A DNA stretch of 20,196 bases from Chlorobiales bacterium (GCA_022360355.1 JAKSCY010000156.1:1-20196); one strand, 5' to 3'. Counted from the stretch's first letter, positions 1 through 8,246 are shown. A program made the numbers and translations. Notes: generated by a model not told the origin, from the letters alone.

Positions 1-1
1 A

Positions 2-253
2 AGTGCTGCGGTTCTTGTTGACGGTGAACTGCAGAGCAGGACATGGAAAGCTCAGGATGGTTCGTCACGGACGGTCGTTGAAATAAAGGCTCGCAGAATC
101 CAGTTTCTCAACAAGCGGAAAAAAACCGAGGATGGTGATGAACTCTCTGGTTTTATCGAAGATGACTGTCATAGCAATGAAGGCATGAGTGAGAATAGCC
201 GGAGCGATGATTCCGGCCATGTTTACGAGTATAAATATCTGTCTTCCGATTAA
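2..253 (+). CDS. ssb: Single-stranded DNA-binding protein, C-terminal part (5' end outside window)
   Basis: An open frame runs from the window edge to a TAA stop and gives 83 residues. The first 38 or so (VDGELQSRTW, then RTVVEIKARRIQFLNKR) match the last strands of the SSB OB-fold, which coats single-stranded DNA in replication, recombination and repair. An acidic, low-complexity tail follows. The gene sits 33 bp before rpsR, the usual rpsF-ssb-rpsR arrangement, so rpsF is probably just outside. Oddly, the protein ends in EYKYLSSD instead of the common acidic-Pro-Phe tip that recruits partner proteins. Recognition is good, but the DNA-binding core is not in view. Confidence 0.85.
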   Translation, partial: SAAVLVDGELQSRTWKAQDGSSRTVVEIKARRIQFLNKRKKTEDGDELSGFIEDDCHSNEGMSENSRSDDSGHVYEYKYLSSD

Positions 254-286
254 GGGAAGAAAACATCGACAAATTTTAACGATATA

Positions 287-550
287 ATGAAACAAAGACG
301 TACAAGCACATCGATGAGCAAGTCGATCGGCAATGCGCTGGCATCAAAGAAAAAAGTGTCAAAGAACCAGGTTGTCTTTTTTGATTACCGCGACGAGAGA
401 AAACTCAAGCGGTTCATAAACGATCAGGGAAAGATTATACCCCGCCGTATCACGGGACTATCCGCTAAAGAGCAGAACCTTCTCACTCATTCGGTCAAAT
501 GGGCGAGGTTTCTTTCTATTATTCCATATGTGGCGGACGAGTACAAATAA
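287..550 (+). CDS. rpsR: 30S ribosomal protein bS18
   Basis: This 87-residue basic protein of the small ribosomal subunit binds 16S rRNA next to bS6 on the platform. The conserved block GKIIPRRITGLSAKEQ (about residues 49-64), followed by an Ala/Arg-containing helix and IIPYV near the end, is diagnostic. It contains no cysteine, so this is a zinc-free form. It lies between ssb and rplI, as in many bacteria, and is probably cotranscribed with both. The ATG at 287 has no clear Shine-Dalgarno site; a second in-frame ATG at 314 would remove nine N-terminal residues and cannot be excluded. Confidence 0.95.
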   Translation: MKQRRTSTSMSKSIGNALASKKKVSKNQVVFFDYRDERKLKRFINDQGKIIPRRITGLSAKEQNLLTHSVKWARFLSIIPYVADEYK

Positions 551-601
551 GACAATCTGTTAATAAATGTTAAAACTTCATTGAAACGAGGAAGCAAAGC
601 A

Positions 602-1048
602 GTGAAAGTTATTTTAAAGGAAGATATTGTAACACTGGGGGATGCAGGTGAAGTCGTGGAAGTAAAAAACGGCTACGCAAACAACTATCTTATTCCTCAG
701 GGTATGGCTTTAAGAGCAACAGAGGGTGCTCTCAAAGCACTTGAAACTGAACGAAAACAGCAGAAAAGGAAAATCGAGCAGCAGAGAGCCGCTGCACGTG
801 AGGTGGCGGATAAATTACAGCAGTTAAACCTCAAGGTCTCAGCCAAAGCAGGTGAATCGGGTAAGCTTTTTGGTACCGTGACGTCAGGAGATATTGCCGA
901 AGCATTGAAAAACGAGGGCGTCACTGTTGACCGGAGAAAAATCAGTATCGAGGCGCCTATTAAAGCACTCGGCAACTATGAAGCGGGCGTCAAGCTTTTC
1001 ATGGATGTCTCGGCAACCCTTAACATCACCGTAGAAGCCGAAGGTTAA
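602..1048 (+). CDS. rplI: 50S ribosomal protein bL9
   Basis: bL9 binds 23S rRNA near the L1 stalk and helps keep the reading frame. The 148-residue protein shows the two-domain plan: N-terminal domain (MKVILKEDI, then [14 protein letters not shown], about residues 1-45), a long connecting helix rich in K/E/R/Q, and a C-terminal domain with [13 protein letters not shown] (about 88-100). The frame is open back to a TTG at 581, but the family starts exactly at the GTG at 602, and GAGGAA at 588-593 is a well-spaced ribosome-binding site. It is the last gene of the ssb-rpsR-rplI unit, ending at an intrinsic terminator. Confidence 0.96.
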   Translation: MKVILKEDIVTLGDAGEVVEVKNGYANNYLIPQGMALRATEGALKALETERKQQKRKIEQQRAAAREVADKLQQLNLKVSAKAGESGKLFGTVTSGDIAEALKNEGVTVDRRKISIEAPIKALGNYEAGVKLFMDVSATLNITVEAEG

Positions 1049-1084
1049 GCTTTTTTCGTAGAGAGACCAACAACTTGATAAGAG

Positions 1085-1122
1085 CCGTGCAACGATAACG
1101 ATATCGTTGCGCGGTTTTTTTT
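1085..1122 (+). terminator. Intrinsic terminator of the ssb-rpsR-rplI unit
   Basis: A 13-bp stem (arms 1085-1097 and 1102-1114, one G-U pair) with a four-base ACGA loop is followed at once by eight T residues. It lies 37 bp after the rplI stop, and this is a textbook rho-independent terminator for plus-strand transcription. Confidence 0.93.
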
Positions 1123-1219
1123 GATTATCTGGTGGAATAATGTAGATTGGCGTACTAAAGATGTAATGTTTGTGTTGGAAACTCACTGAGAACGAACATT
1201 GTAATCGCTTTCGTGCATT

Positions 1220-1462
1220 ATGAAATCTGATCCTCTAATGCTCAAGGCAAGAGAGGAGGCTGTGGATTGCCCGCATAACCATATCTGCCTCAAGGGAGAG
1301 CAGGGTCATCTGTGCAAGGTAGCATCTGAACACGGTGACAAGGTGTTGTTTTTACAGAACGACCAGCCGAAAAAGCTCTGTCCCTACTGTCATGCTTTCG
1401 GTGATGATGATATCTGCACCTGTCCGGTAAGGTACAGGCTCTACAGTGAATACAGGATATAG
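1220..1462 (+). CDS. Small Cys-rich protein, probable metal binding, unknown function
   Basis: This 80-residue protein is not one I recognise. It has seven cysteines: C17, C23 and C32 in the first half, then a CPYC knuckle (54-57) and a CTC pair (66, 68), plus several histidines (H19, H21, H30, H58). Such spacing is typical of zinc or iron-sulfur binding, but the metal is inference. No signal peptide or membrane segment is visible, so it is probably cytoplasmic. It lies alone between the rplI terminator and the next plus-strand gene. The ATG at 1220 lacks a clear ribosome-binding site; an in-frame ATG at 1238 is an alternative start. Coding status rests on its codon-like composition and patterned cysteines. 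Confidence 0.65.
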   Translation: MKSDPLMLKAREEAVDCPHNHICLKGEQGHLCKVASEHGDKVLFLQNDQPKKLCPYCHAFGDDDICTCPVRYRLYSEYRI

Positions 1463-1589
1463 CAGAGAGCGATGACTTTCACCAAAACTTTTTCATTGCA
1501 TTGTCCCTGAAAATTTGCCGATTGTACCTCCTATCGTTTTATTGTATCCCGGCAGAGTTCAACTGCCACACGTATTTTCCAAAATCACT

Positions 1590-1597
1590 GAGGAGGT
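1590..1597 (+). promoter_or_regulatory. Strong Shine-Dalgarno site
   Basis: GAGGAGGT ends six bases before the ATG at 1604. It is the most complete ribosome-binding site in the window, where most genes have weak ones or none, and it fixes the start of the following gene. Confidence 0.85.
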
Positions 1598-1603
1598 AAC
1601 ATC

Positions 1604-1996
1604 ATGAGGCAGGTTCTATTTCAGGAAAAATATCCAATCTACACGCTGGAGATCGACAAGTCTGAAACCACATACAGTTCGGTTGATGACATTCTCGCTT
1701 ATTTCAGAACAAAAATCGAGGCACATCCTGTTGTTGCATATATCGGAATCTTTGATCACTATGCTCATACCAAGTCACTGAAAGACGGTATGGTCAGTGA
1801 CCGGATGCTGGATGCAAAAAATATTCTCTTCTGTTTCGGAAAGGAACTGCCGAATCCTTCTGTTTTGTCAATTCGTCCCCGTTCAATAGGTGTTGCAGAA
1901 CAGGAAGATACTTTTGTGGTAACATTTCTTGAAGCACCAAACCCAATGGCCAATGAAGCCATGGAACAGTGGGCGCTCAGTTTAAGAAACAAGTAG
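1604..1996 (+). CDS. Conserved small soluble protein, possibly DUF6858 family
   Basis: A 130-residue soluble protein with no signal peptide or membrane helix. Segments such as FQEKYPIYTLEIDKSETTY near the N-terminus, YIGIFDHYAHTKS in the middle and NILFCFGKELPNP around residue 75 resemble, from memory, a family of about 120-residue proteins of unknown function (DUF6858) in Campylobacterota and other bacteria; that assignment is tentative. Its role is unknown. The start is fixed by a strong ribosome-binding site, which suggests efficient translation. The gene stands alone, 141 bp after the Cys-rich gene, and ends at a terminator shared with the converging pheS. Confidence 0.8.
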   Translation: MRQVLFQEKYPIYTLEIDKSETTYSSVDDILAYFRTKIEAHPVVAYIGIFDHYAHTKSLKDGMVSDRMLDAKNILFCFGKELPNPSVLSIRPRSIGVAEQEDTFVVTFLEAPNPMANEAMEQWALSLRNK

Positions 1997-2019
1997 CGGA
2001 AAGGTTGTGGCAAGGGCAT

Positions 2020-2056
2020 AAAAAAGCCTCCTGATAGGTTTCAGGAGGCTTTTTTT
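2020..2056. terminator. Bidirectional intrinsic terminator between converging genes
   Basis: A 15-bp inverted repeat (arms 2020-2034 and 2041-2055, loop TAGGTT) has A residues on its left and T residues on its right, so it can end transcription on both strands. It serves the plus-strand gene ending at 1996 and the minus-strand pheS, whose TAA stop (2055-2057) lies within the T tract. Confidence 0.93.
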
Positions 2057-3083
2057 ATTGCGAGAACTGTTCGAGCATTCTTACGTCATTTTCAAAAAGT
2101 AAACGTATATCGTCAATTTTGTAACGGAGCAAAGCGGTTCTGTCGACACCCATGCCGAACGCAAAACCTGAAAACTCGTCAGGGTCAATAGAGCAGTTTT
2201 TCAACACATTGGGATGAACCATACCGCATCCCAGAATTTCGAGCCACCCTGACTGTTTGCACACCCGGCACCCTTTGCCTCCACAGAGGTAGCAGGTGAC
2301 ATCTACTTCTGCGGAAGGTTCTGTAAAAGGGAAAAAGCTCGGTCTGAAACGAAGCTGTACGTCACTGCCGAACATCTGTTTTGCAAACGAGTAGATCGTG
2401 GCTTTCAGATCTGCAAAAGAGACGCTTTTATCGATATACAGGCCTTCGAGCTGGTGGAAGACACAGTAGCTCCGAGCGCTGATTGCCTCGTTACGGTATA
2501 CCTTGCCCGGACAGATGACCCTTATGGGCGGCTTCTCGTCAAGCATGACCCGGATCTGTACAGGTGAGGTATGGGTGCGAAGAAGCTGATCGTCTTCACC
2601 CTCGTTTCTTGTAATGAAAAAGGTGTCCTGCATGTCCCGGGCAGGATGGTTGGCAGGAAAATTCAGCATGTCGAAGTTATAGCTGTCAAGCTCCAGCTCA
2701 GGCCCTGTTGCAATGGTAAAGCCCATTGCCCTGAAGATCTGTTTCATATCGCCCAGAACCTTTTGTACAGGATGCTCGGAGCCGGGATACTGCTTTCTGC
2801 CTGGAAGTGTCAGGTCGATCCTCTTTTTTCCTGCGCTTGACGACAGCACTTCAAGCTGTTTTTCGGCGTCTTCATACTTCCGGTCGGCAGACTGTTTCAA
2901 TTGATTCAGCAACTGCCCATATCCAGGGCGGTCGGCAGGGGAAAGGTCTTTCAGCTGATTGAACAGCTTTGCTACGCTTCCCTTGCGTACCATGAACCGG
3001 AGACGGAATGCTTCCAGTTCATCGGCAGTACGTATGGTGAACGTATCGATTTCCCGGCGTAATTCCTCTATGCTGTGCTTCAT
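2055..3083 (-). CDS. pheS: Phenylalanyl-tRNA synthetase alpha subunit
   Basis: PheS is the catalytic subunit of the alpha2-beta2 enzyme that charges tRNA-Phe. The protein has an N-terminal coiled-coil arm (about residues 1-85) and a class II catalytic core: [14 protein letters not shown] (128-140), [11 protein letters not shown] (motif 2, 195-205), [13 protein letters not shown] (250-262) and FAFGMGVDR (motif 3, 307-315). A Cys4 knuckle (C264, C267, C272, C275) in the core is seen in many PheS. The frame opens at a TTG at 3104, but the ATG at 3083 gives 342 residues, the usual length and N-terminus; neither has a clear ribosome-binding site. It follows rplT closely. The beta subunit gene pheT is not adjacent downstream, where a terminator and converging genes lie. 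Confidence 0.95.
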   Translation of the reverse strand: MKHSIEELRREIDTFTIRTADELEAFRLRFMVRKGSVAKLFNQLKDLSPADRPGYGQLLNQLKQSADRKYEDAEKQLEVLSSSAGKKRIDLTLPGRKQYPGSEHPVQKVLGDMKQIFRAMGFTIATGPELELDSYNFDMLNFPANHPARDMQDTFFITRNEGEDDQLLRTHTSPVQIRVMLDEKPPIRVICPGKVYRNEAISARSYCVFHQLEGLYIDKSVSFADLKATIYSFAKQMFGSDVQLRFRPSFFPFTEPSAEVDVTCYLCGGKGCRVCKQSGWLEILGCGMVHPNVLKNCSIDPDEFSGFAFGMGVDRTALLRYKIDDIRLLFENDVRMLEQFSQ

Positions 3084-3107
3084 GGGATTAGTCACGGCTT
3101 GCAAAGG

Positions 3108-3455
3108 CTAGCTCATTACGGATTTGACGATCTGGCTGAACGCAGAAGGATCTTTTACCGCAATCTCGGCCAGGGCTTTCCGGTTGATGTCGATGTTTTT
3201 CTTGTTCATCGCTTCCATCAGCCGGGAATAGCTTGTGCCGTTTTCACGAGCGGCAGCGTTGATGCGCGTTATCCAGAGGGCGCGAAAGCTTCTTTTTTTC
3301 ACCCTTCTGTCGCGGTAGGCATATTGTTCTGCCTTATCGACAGCATGTTTTGCAACGGTTAAGATGTTTCCCCGTGAACCCCAATAGCCTTTTGCTTTCT
3401 TTAATATTCTTTTTCTTCTTGTGCGAGATGCGACTGAATTAGTAGCTCTTGGCAT
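3108..3455 (-). CDS. rplT: 50S ribosomal protein bL20
   Basis: bL20 binds 23S rRNA early in large-subunit assembly. This 115-residue, very basic protein shows the family signature: [16 protein letters not shown] (about 13-28), [15 protein letters not shown] (48-62) and [12 protein letters not shown] (72-83). It follows rpmI in the infC-rpmI-rplT order, where in several bacteria L20 represses its own operon; whether that happens here is unknown. The start is preceded by an AAATCGAGAC element that also occurs before infC. Confidence 0.97.
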   Translation of the reverse strand: MPRATNSVASRTRRKRILKKAKGYWGSRGNILTVAKHAVDKAEQYAYRDRRVKKRSFRALWITRINAAARENGTSYSRLMEAMNKKNIDINRKALAEIAVKDPSAFSQIVKSVMS

Positions 3456-3488
3456 CGTAGTCTCGATTTAATGTTTACAGTTACTTTT

Positions 3489-3683
3489 TTAGGCCAGGAT
3501 CATACGTTTAATCTGTTTTTCCTGGGTCTTGTCTACCAGAGTGGACTGGTGTATACGCCGGGTCCTTTTCCTGTTCTTTTTTTCCAGGTTGTGCGACCCG
3601 TTCATTTTCTCGCGTTTGACACTTCCTGACGCGGTTTTTTTAAACCGTTTGCAGGCGCCACGGTGCGATTTCATTTTAGGCAT
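3489..3683 (-). CDS. rpmI: 50S ribosomal protein bL35
   Basis: This 64-residue, highly basic protein of the large ribosomal subunit begins with the family hallmark MPKMKSHRGACKRFK and ends with KRMILA. Length and position between infC and rplT fit exactly. The 31-bp gap to infC contains an eight-T run right after the infC stop, but no stem, so transcription probably continues. Confidence 0.96.
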   Translation of the reverse strand: MPKMKSHRGACKRFKKTASGSVKREKMNGSHNLEKKNRKRTRRIHQSTLVDKTQEKQIKRMILA

Positions 3684-3714
3684 GATCGTATCGTTTTGTT
3701 ATCGGTAAAAAAAA

Positions 3715-4323
3715 TTACTTTTGTGTTTCCTTGTTTTGCACTTCCTTGTTCATTTTGGCCAACTGCCTTTCGTAGACTTCAATTTTTTTCTTGTCAGGCT
3801 CAAAATAGACAAACAGTCTTTTTCCTTCGAATTTTGGGTCTCCTTCACGATTACTTACGTTGCTGAGGCGTTCCGTTAGCCGTTCAACCAGCTCAAAGCC
3901 CTTGTCCTTGTATATGATAGAGCGGCCCAGGAATACAACGGTTGCACGAACCCTGTTTCCCTTGCGGAGAAATTCTTCGAGGTGGGCAGCCTTGAAATCA
4001 AAATCGTGCTTGTCGGTGTTCGGGTGAAACCGAAGTTCCTTCAGAGAGGTCGGCTTTGATTTTTTCTTTCTGTCCTTGTCTTTTTTATCCAGCTTGTACT
4101 GCAGTTTGCCATAATTATCCAGTTTGCAAACAGGGGGGGTGGCTGTCGGTTGCACTTCTATGAGATCAAGCCCCTCTTCCTCTGCCAGTTTCAAGGCATT
4201 GCCAGTTCTCATGATCTCCTGTGAGCCGTCATTGAAAACTACCCTTACTTCAGGCGTTCTGATTTGCTCGTTAACCCTGTAGGTCACTTTTTGCTTTTGA
4301 GGAGTGCTTCTCTTTTTTCTCAT
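3715..4323 (-). CDS. infC: Translation initiation factor IF-3
   Basis: IF-3 binds the 30S subunit, checks the start codon and initiator tRNA and keeps the subunits apart. The 202-residue protein has the N-terminal domain ([13 protein letters not shown], about 17-29; [20 protein letters not shown], about 49-68), a Lys-rich linker and the C-terminal domain ([15 protein letters not shown], about 94-108; ERLTERL). The start is an ATG, unlike the AUU start used for autoregulation in E. coli infC, so that form of self-control is not expected. AAATCGAGAC lies three bases before the ATG, its GAG being the likely ribosome contact. It begins 46 bp after thrS. Confidence 0.97.
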   Translation of the reverse strand: MRKKRSTPQKQKVTYRVNEQIRTPEVRVVFNDGSQEIMRTGNALKLAEEEGLDLIEVQPTATPPVCKLDNYGKLQYKLDKKDKDRKKKSKPTSLKELRFHPNTDKHDFDFKAAHLEEFLRKGNRVRATVVFLGRSIIYKDKGFELVERLTERLSNVSNREGDPKFEGKRLFVYFEPDKKKIEVYERQLAKMNKEVQNKETQK

Positions 4324-4369
4324 ACGGTCTCGATTTGTTTGAAATGTCGCAATTGGTTCTCGCTTTGCG

Positions 4370-6349
4370 TTAAGATTTATCTTTGATTTCTTTTGAAAGC
4401 TTGTCTTTGAGAGCCTGAATTGTCATGTTCCCCTGATCCCCTTTTCTGTGGCGCCGCAATGAAATTTCTCCCGATTCAGCTTCTTTCTGGCCGATAATCA
4501 CCATATACGGGATTTTGCCGACTTCTGCCTCACGTATCTTTTTGCCGATTTTCTCACTGCGCAGGTCAAGTTCTGTACGTATTCCCTTGTCGATCAACGT
4601 CTGATGGATGGTGCGTGCATAATCATGCACATCTTCCGTGATCGGCAGGACGGCAACCTGTACCGGAGCCAGCCATAAAGGGAAGTTTCCGGCAGTATGT
4701 TCAATGAGCACGCCGATAAACCGTTCCATGGAACCAAACGGTGCCCTGTGAATAATGACCGGTCGGTGAGGCTGCCCGTCACTGCCGATATAGGAAAGAT
4801 CGAACCTTTCGGGCATGACGTAATCAACCTGAACGGTTCCGAGCTGCCATTTCCTGCCAAGTGCATCCCGGACAATGAAATCAATTTTCGGGCCGTAGAA
4901 ACTTGCTTCACCAATACCGATGATATAGTTGATTCCCATGCGGTCAGCAGCTTCCCTGACATCTTTTTCGGCCTGTTGCCAGACTTCTTCGGTGCCACCG
5001 TACTTTTCCTGGTTTTCCGGATCATGAAGGGAAAGCCTGATTTCAATGTCGTCAAAACCAAGTGTGGCGAACACAAATTTAGTCAGATCGATCGCGTTGC
5101 AGATCTCGTCGACCAGTTGGTCGGGGCGGCAGTATATGTGCGAGTCGTCCTGGGTAAAACCGCGTGCCCGGATCAGTCCGTTCAGTTCACCGGACTGCTC
5201 GTGGCGGTAAACCGTTCCAAACTCTGTCAGGCGAATGGGGAGATCCCGGTAACTGCGCAGCTTTGAACTGTAGATCATATGGTGATGCGGACAGTTCATC
5301 GGTTTGAGCAGATACTGCTCTTCTCTTCCCAGGTCATCCCTGTAGGTGAGAGGAGGAAACTGCGAGTCACTGTAGTAAGGGTAATGACCCGAGCGTTCGT
5401 AAAGCCCGATATGTCCTATATGGGGAGTATATACCGGTACATAGCCTCTTTTTTTCTGCTCTTCTCTCAGGAATGCTTCCAGTTCATTACGAACGATGGC
5501 CCCTTTGGGCAGCCAGAGCGGGAGTCCACTGCCTGTCTCCTGAGAAAGCATAAAGAGCTCCAGCTCCGCACCGAGTTTGCGATGATCTCTCTTTTTTGCC
5601 TCTTCTATATGTGCGAGATGCTGTTTCAGGAGTTTCTCGGATGGAAAAGCGATGCCGTATATTCTCTGCATGCTTTCCCTTGAAGAATCCCCCCTCCAGA
5701 AAGAAGCTGATATATTGGTCAGCTTTACCGCCTTGAGCTGCGAAGTATTCGACAGATGGGGACCGCTGCATAGGTCTGCAAAGTCACCTTGGTGGTAGAT
5801 CGATACCCTGGCTGTGTCCTTCAACGTATCTTCCAGAATCTCGACCTTGTAAGGGTCGTTTCTGGTTGAGGTGAAATATGCGATAGCGTCTTCTCTGGAA
5901 AGTTCCTCCCGTTGAATCTCGAGTGCGCGTTTGCTGATTTCCAGCATTTTCTTCTCGATGGCTTCCAGATCGCTTTCGGTGAACCGGTGTTCGGAAGAGA
6001 TATCGTAATAAAACCCGTGTTCAACAGCGGGCCCGGCGCCGAATTTCGTGCCTGGAAAAAGCTCTTCGATTGCCTGGGCCATAATGTGGCTGGCACTATG
6101 CCAGAAAATTTCCTTGCCGAGGGTACCGGGATGATCGAACGTGATGATCTCTACTTCGGCATCCCCGGTAATCGGAATGCCAAGATCAACAGGTTTGCCG
6201 TCAATGCTGATCGCAAGTGCATCCTTTGCCAGTTTGCGCCCAATTGATTGGGCTATATCGTAACCGGTAATTCCAGACGGAAAAGACCTGCTTTTCCCAT
6301 CAGGAAACGTAATGGTTACAGCTGCCTGTACATCTATGTTTTCGGACAT
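4370..6349 (-). CDS. thrS: Threonyl-tRNA synthetase
   Basis: ThrRS charges tRNA-Thr and edits mischarged Ser. The 659 residues show all expected parts: N-terminal TGS domain (about 10-72), editing domain with HSASH (H84, H88) and DLCSGPH (C194, H198), the class II core with the three zinc ligands C353 (MNCPHH), H404 (DDSHIY) and H534 ([13 protein letters not shown], motif 3), and the C-terminal anticodon-binding domain (about 560-650). It is first in the thrS-infC-rpmI-rplT-pheS unit. It is preceded by about 160 bases of untranslated sequence with three hairpins and a promoter candidate, which suggests control at the RNA level, though the mechanism is not known. Confidence 0.98.
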   Translation of the reverse strand: MSENIDVQAAVTITFPDGKSRSFPSGITGYDIAQSIGRKLAKDALAISIDGKPVDLGIPITGDAEVEIITFDHPGTLGKEIFWHSASHIMAQAIEELFPGTKFGAGPAVEHGFYYDISSEHRFTESDLEAIEKKMLEISKRALEIQREELSREDAIAYFTSTRNDPYKVEILEDTLKDTARVSIYHQGDFADLCSGPHLSNTSQLKAVKLTNISASFWRGDSSRESMQRIYGIAFPSEKLLKQHLAHIEEAKKRDHRKLGAELELFMLSQETGSGLPLWLPKGAIVRNELEAFLREEQKKRGYVPVYTPHIGHIGLYERSGHYPYYSDSQFPPLTYRDDLGREEQYLLKPMNCPHHHMIYSSKLRSYRDLPIRLTEFGTVYRHEQSGELNGLIRARGFTQDDSHIYCRPDQLVDEICNAIDLTKFVFATLGFDDIEIRLSLHDPENQEKYGGTEEVWQQAEKDVREAADRMGINYIIGIGEASFYGPKIDFIVRDALGRKWQLGTVQVDYVMPERFDLSYIGSDGQPHRPVIIHRAPFGSMERFIGVLIEHTAGNFPLWLAPVQVAVLPITEDVHDYARTIHQTLIDKGIRTELDLRSEKIGKKIREAEVGKIPYMVIIGQKEAESGEISLRRHRKGDQGNMTIQALKDKLSKEIKDKS

Positions 6350-6377
6350 GAATACTGTCTCTGTTCAATGCTCTTTG

Positions 6378-6505
6378 AAGAAGCCTGTTTTTCAGAACCG
6401 CTTCTTTCCTGATTTCAGGATCGTCCAGCCGCTTTCTGTCAGTTTGTTGTCGAAAGGGAGGGCCGGTATTCAGCAATTTGCTGCTATGTAACCCCATTTC
6501 GACAA
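6378..6505 (-). promoter_or_regulatory. Structured 5' leader of thrS (three stem-loops)
   Basis: On the minus strand the untranslated region before thrS holds, in order: an outer 9-bp perfect stem (6497-6505 with 6447-6455) enclosing a small hairpin (6478-6483 with 6471-6476); a 6-bp hairpin (6415-6420 with 6407-6412); and a 7-bp plus 3-bp hairpin (6400-6406 with 6378-6384, and 6393-6395 with 6385-6387) with a four-base bulge GGTT. No long T run follows any of them, so this is not a plain attenuator. Control of thrS or of the whole translation operon is inference; E. coli thrS is known to be autoregulated through leader structures. Confidence 0.55.
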
Positions 6506-6515
6506 GAGGAAAACG

Positions 6516-6543
6516 ATGTTACGAATTTATTGTCATAATTCAA
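6516..6543 (-). promoter_or_regulatory. Candidate promoter of the thrS operon
   Basis: TTGAAT (6538-6543) and TAACAT (6516-6521) are 16 bases apart on the minus strand. The predicted transcript would start near 6509, just before the first stem of the thrS leader. The match to the sigma-70 consensus is moderate; the fit with the leader structure raises my confidence. Confidence 0.4.
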
Positions 6544-6750
6544 AATCCGGGCACCTCGAAAAACCTGCTGTGCGTTTCGATTTCTGCGTTGGGCGGATGT
6601 ATTTTTGAACTGTTTGAACAAAGCAAGAGTTCCGGCAAGCAGGCTGTCTAACCATAGGTCATATAGGACCCATTGAAGAGGAATATTTACATTCAGTCAG
6701 GGTTATAATCTCATGGGTTTAATACTGAAGTGATCTTTCTGTTCGACTTT
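6541..6750. other. Gene-free spacer between bchZ and the thrS promoter
   Basis: Together with the thrS leader this makes a stretch of about 400 bp without a gene. I see no credible coding frame, no repeat family and no clear terminator for bchZ. The only structures are short: GGTC/GACC around 6657-6670 and two near copies of GTTCAAA on the minus strand, neither convincing. Confidence 0.6.
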
Positions 6751-8160
6751 TCACTTGAGCATCTGAAGCAGGTCGGGTGTGACGGTATCTTTGCCCTGTT
6801 TTGCGGCAAGGGCTTCGGCTTTTTTCTTCAGTTCTCTGCCGAATGATATCTGGCTGATAAACGGGGCGTTGGCGACAATCGTTTCAAGTACAGCATTGGC
6901 TTCCTGCGTCCAGGAAATTTTTCGTGTCGGTTCCTCAACTTGTGCAGATTTGCGGGTAATGGGAAGAAAAGTAAAGAGGGTTTCATACAGGGCATTGACA
7001 ATCTCCTGAATGAGGTAAACCGCACCGCTGTGTCCCATGAAAGGTGTGCCCAGAGCCCTCCGAACTATAGGGCCGGGGAACCCTGCAGGAATAAACCGGG
7101 TGTTTGCGTCAATTTCGGCAAGGTAAATCTTGTCTACGATACGCCCGAACATGAACTGGGGTTGAGCTGTTGCAAGTTCTTCCCGAAGCGCGTTGTTATC
7201 GGTTTCAGCTGTGTCATGGCTGAAGAGGCACTGCATTCCCATTTCGTTGCCAAGGAACTTTGCAAGCCCTTCGGCATAAGTCCGGTCAGCAGCGACTCCG
7301 AAGCGTATTGTGGGGAACCATTCAGACTGGGGCCCCCGCCAGAGGTCCCACAATGGCTGCAATGTGCTTTGTTTTTCCTCTTGCAGAAAGGACGCGGCTC
7401 GTTCTTCGTTTCCGGTAAGTATGCCGAGATTGCTAATGAACTGTTCCGTTTCGGCAAGTCCGAACGGTGCCTGCAGAACGGGTCTGCCGAGTTTGTCGCC
7501 CAGCGTTTGTCCGAACTCCTGGTACATGACAACAATCACTTCGGAGTTTTTAAGCCCGGAAATGTCGTGCAGCTTGCTTTCGAACGGATAGACATGTTTT
7601 ATTGTGACTCCGCATCCGGTCACAAGACGTTTGACCTCGGCGAGGTCGGAAGGGCTGTTGAAGCAGCCGTATGAAGGTCCTATGATGCTGACGGTGCCGG
7701 GTTCTATCTTTGCGAGTATGCCCTCATCGAAGTTTTTGTAAAGCCAGGCAAGAGCCCTGTCCCTGCCTGCCCACTCGTTTTCACCGAGTGAGTTCGAAGC
7801 GAAAAAGCGAATGTTCGGATATTTCAACTGCAACATCTTTTCATGGTCGCTGCCGATCATTTCACTCTCGGCGCTTGAAACAAGGATCAGCTGCTTTTCT
7901 GTATCGCCGAGCTTTTCAATCACGTTGATCACCGATTCCGAACTGCCGGATGAGGCAATTTCTTTTTCGGTCAGACTTGTCGGGGTGAAGTTTTCCAGAT
8001 AAGGGATCGCATCGGTATAATCCATTACCGCGGCACCTACCAGATTGTAGCAGCCTACAGGCGCATCAGCTATAACGTGAACGTCCCGAAGGGCGCAGAA
8101 TGTATTTACAGCGCCCCAGTAGGCGCTCGCCGTAGATTCATCCCGAATACTTTTGGTCAT
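6751..8160 (-). CDS. bchZ: Chlorophyllide a reductase subunit Z
   Basis: BchZ pairs with BchY to form the catalytic NB-type part of chlorophyllide oxidoreductase, a nitrogenase-like enzyme that, with the BchX reductase, reduces the C7-C8 bond of ring B on the way to bacteriochlorophyll a. The N-terminus (SAYWGAVNTFCAL, about 12-24; DAPVGCYNLVG, 32-42; DYTDAIPYLENFTPTSLTE, about 48-66) is characteristic. C37 in PVGC fits the single BchZ cysteine that helps hold the 4Fe-4S cluster at the BchY-BchZ interface. SAESEMIG and GPSYGCFNSPSD belong to the nitrogenase-like fold. The 469-residue length looks complete. bchX and bchY are not in the window. The best alternative, BchB, is less likely because its N-terminus differs. 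Confidence 0.93.
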   Translation of the reverse strand: MTKSIRDESTASAYWGAVNTFCALRDVHVIADAPVGCYNLVGAAVMDYTDAIPYLENFTPTSLTEKEIASSGSSESVINVIEKLGDTEKQLILVSSAESEMIGSDHEKMLQLKYPNIRFFASNSLGENEWAGRDRALAWLYKNFDEGILAKIEPGTVSIIGPSYGCFNSPSDLAEVKRLVTGCGVTIKHVYPFESKLHDISGLKNSEVIVVMYQEFGQTLGDKLGRPVLQAPFGLAETEQFISNLGILTGNEERAASFLQEEKQSTLQPLWDLWRGPQSEWFPTIRFGVAADRTYAEGLAKFLGNEMGMQCLFSHDTAETDNNALREELATAQPQFMFGRIVDKIYLAEIDANTRFIPAGFPGPIVRRALGTPFMGHSGAVYLIQEIVNALYETLFTFLPITRKSAQVEEPTRKISWTQEANAVLETIVANAPFISQISFGRELKKKAEALAAKQGKDTVTPDLLQMLK

Positions 8161-8217
8161 AACCTTGGATTCTCATTAGGCACCTTACATGCCCGTTATG
8201 TTGACAGACAATGTAGC

Positions 8218-8246
8218 AAAAAAGCCTGAGGAGTTCGACAATCCTT
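8218..8246 (-). terminator. Weak candidate terminator after the GH3 gene
   Basis: On the minus strand a short stem (AGGATT with AATCCT-like arms and one bulged base, 8230-8246) is followed after five bases by seven T residues. The gap and bulge make it a poor terminator, so read-through into bchZ is possible. Confidence 0.3.

Noticed and set aside
3684..3714. Eight-T run right after the infC stop as a terminator
   Set aside because: No stem precedes it, and rpmI follows 31 bp later on the same strand.
6300..6497. Minus-strand open frame of 65 codons overlapping the start of thrS
   Set aside because: It overlaps thrS out of frame, has no recognisable family and runs through the leader hairpins; the RNA structures explain the region better.
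6940..7674. Long plus-strand frame of 244 codons opposite bchZ
   Set aside because: It is an antisense shadow of a well-supported gene; its sequence has no domain pattern.
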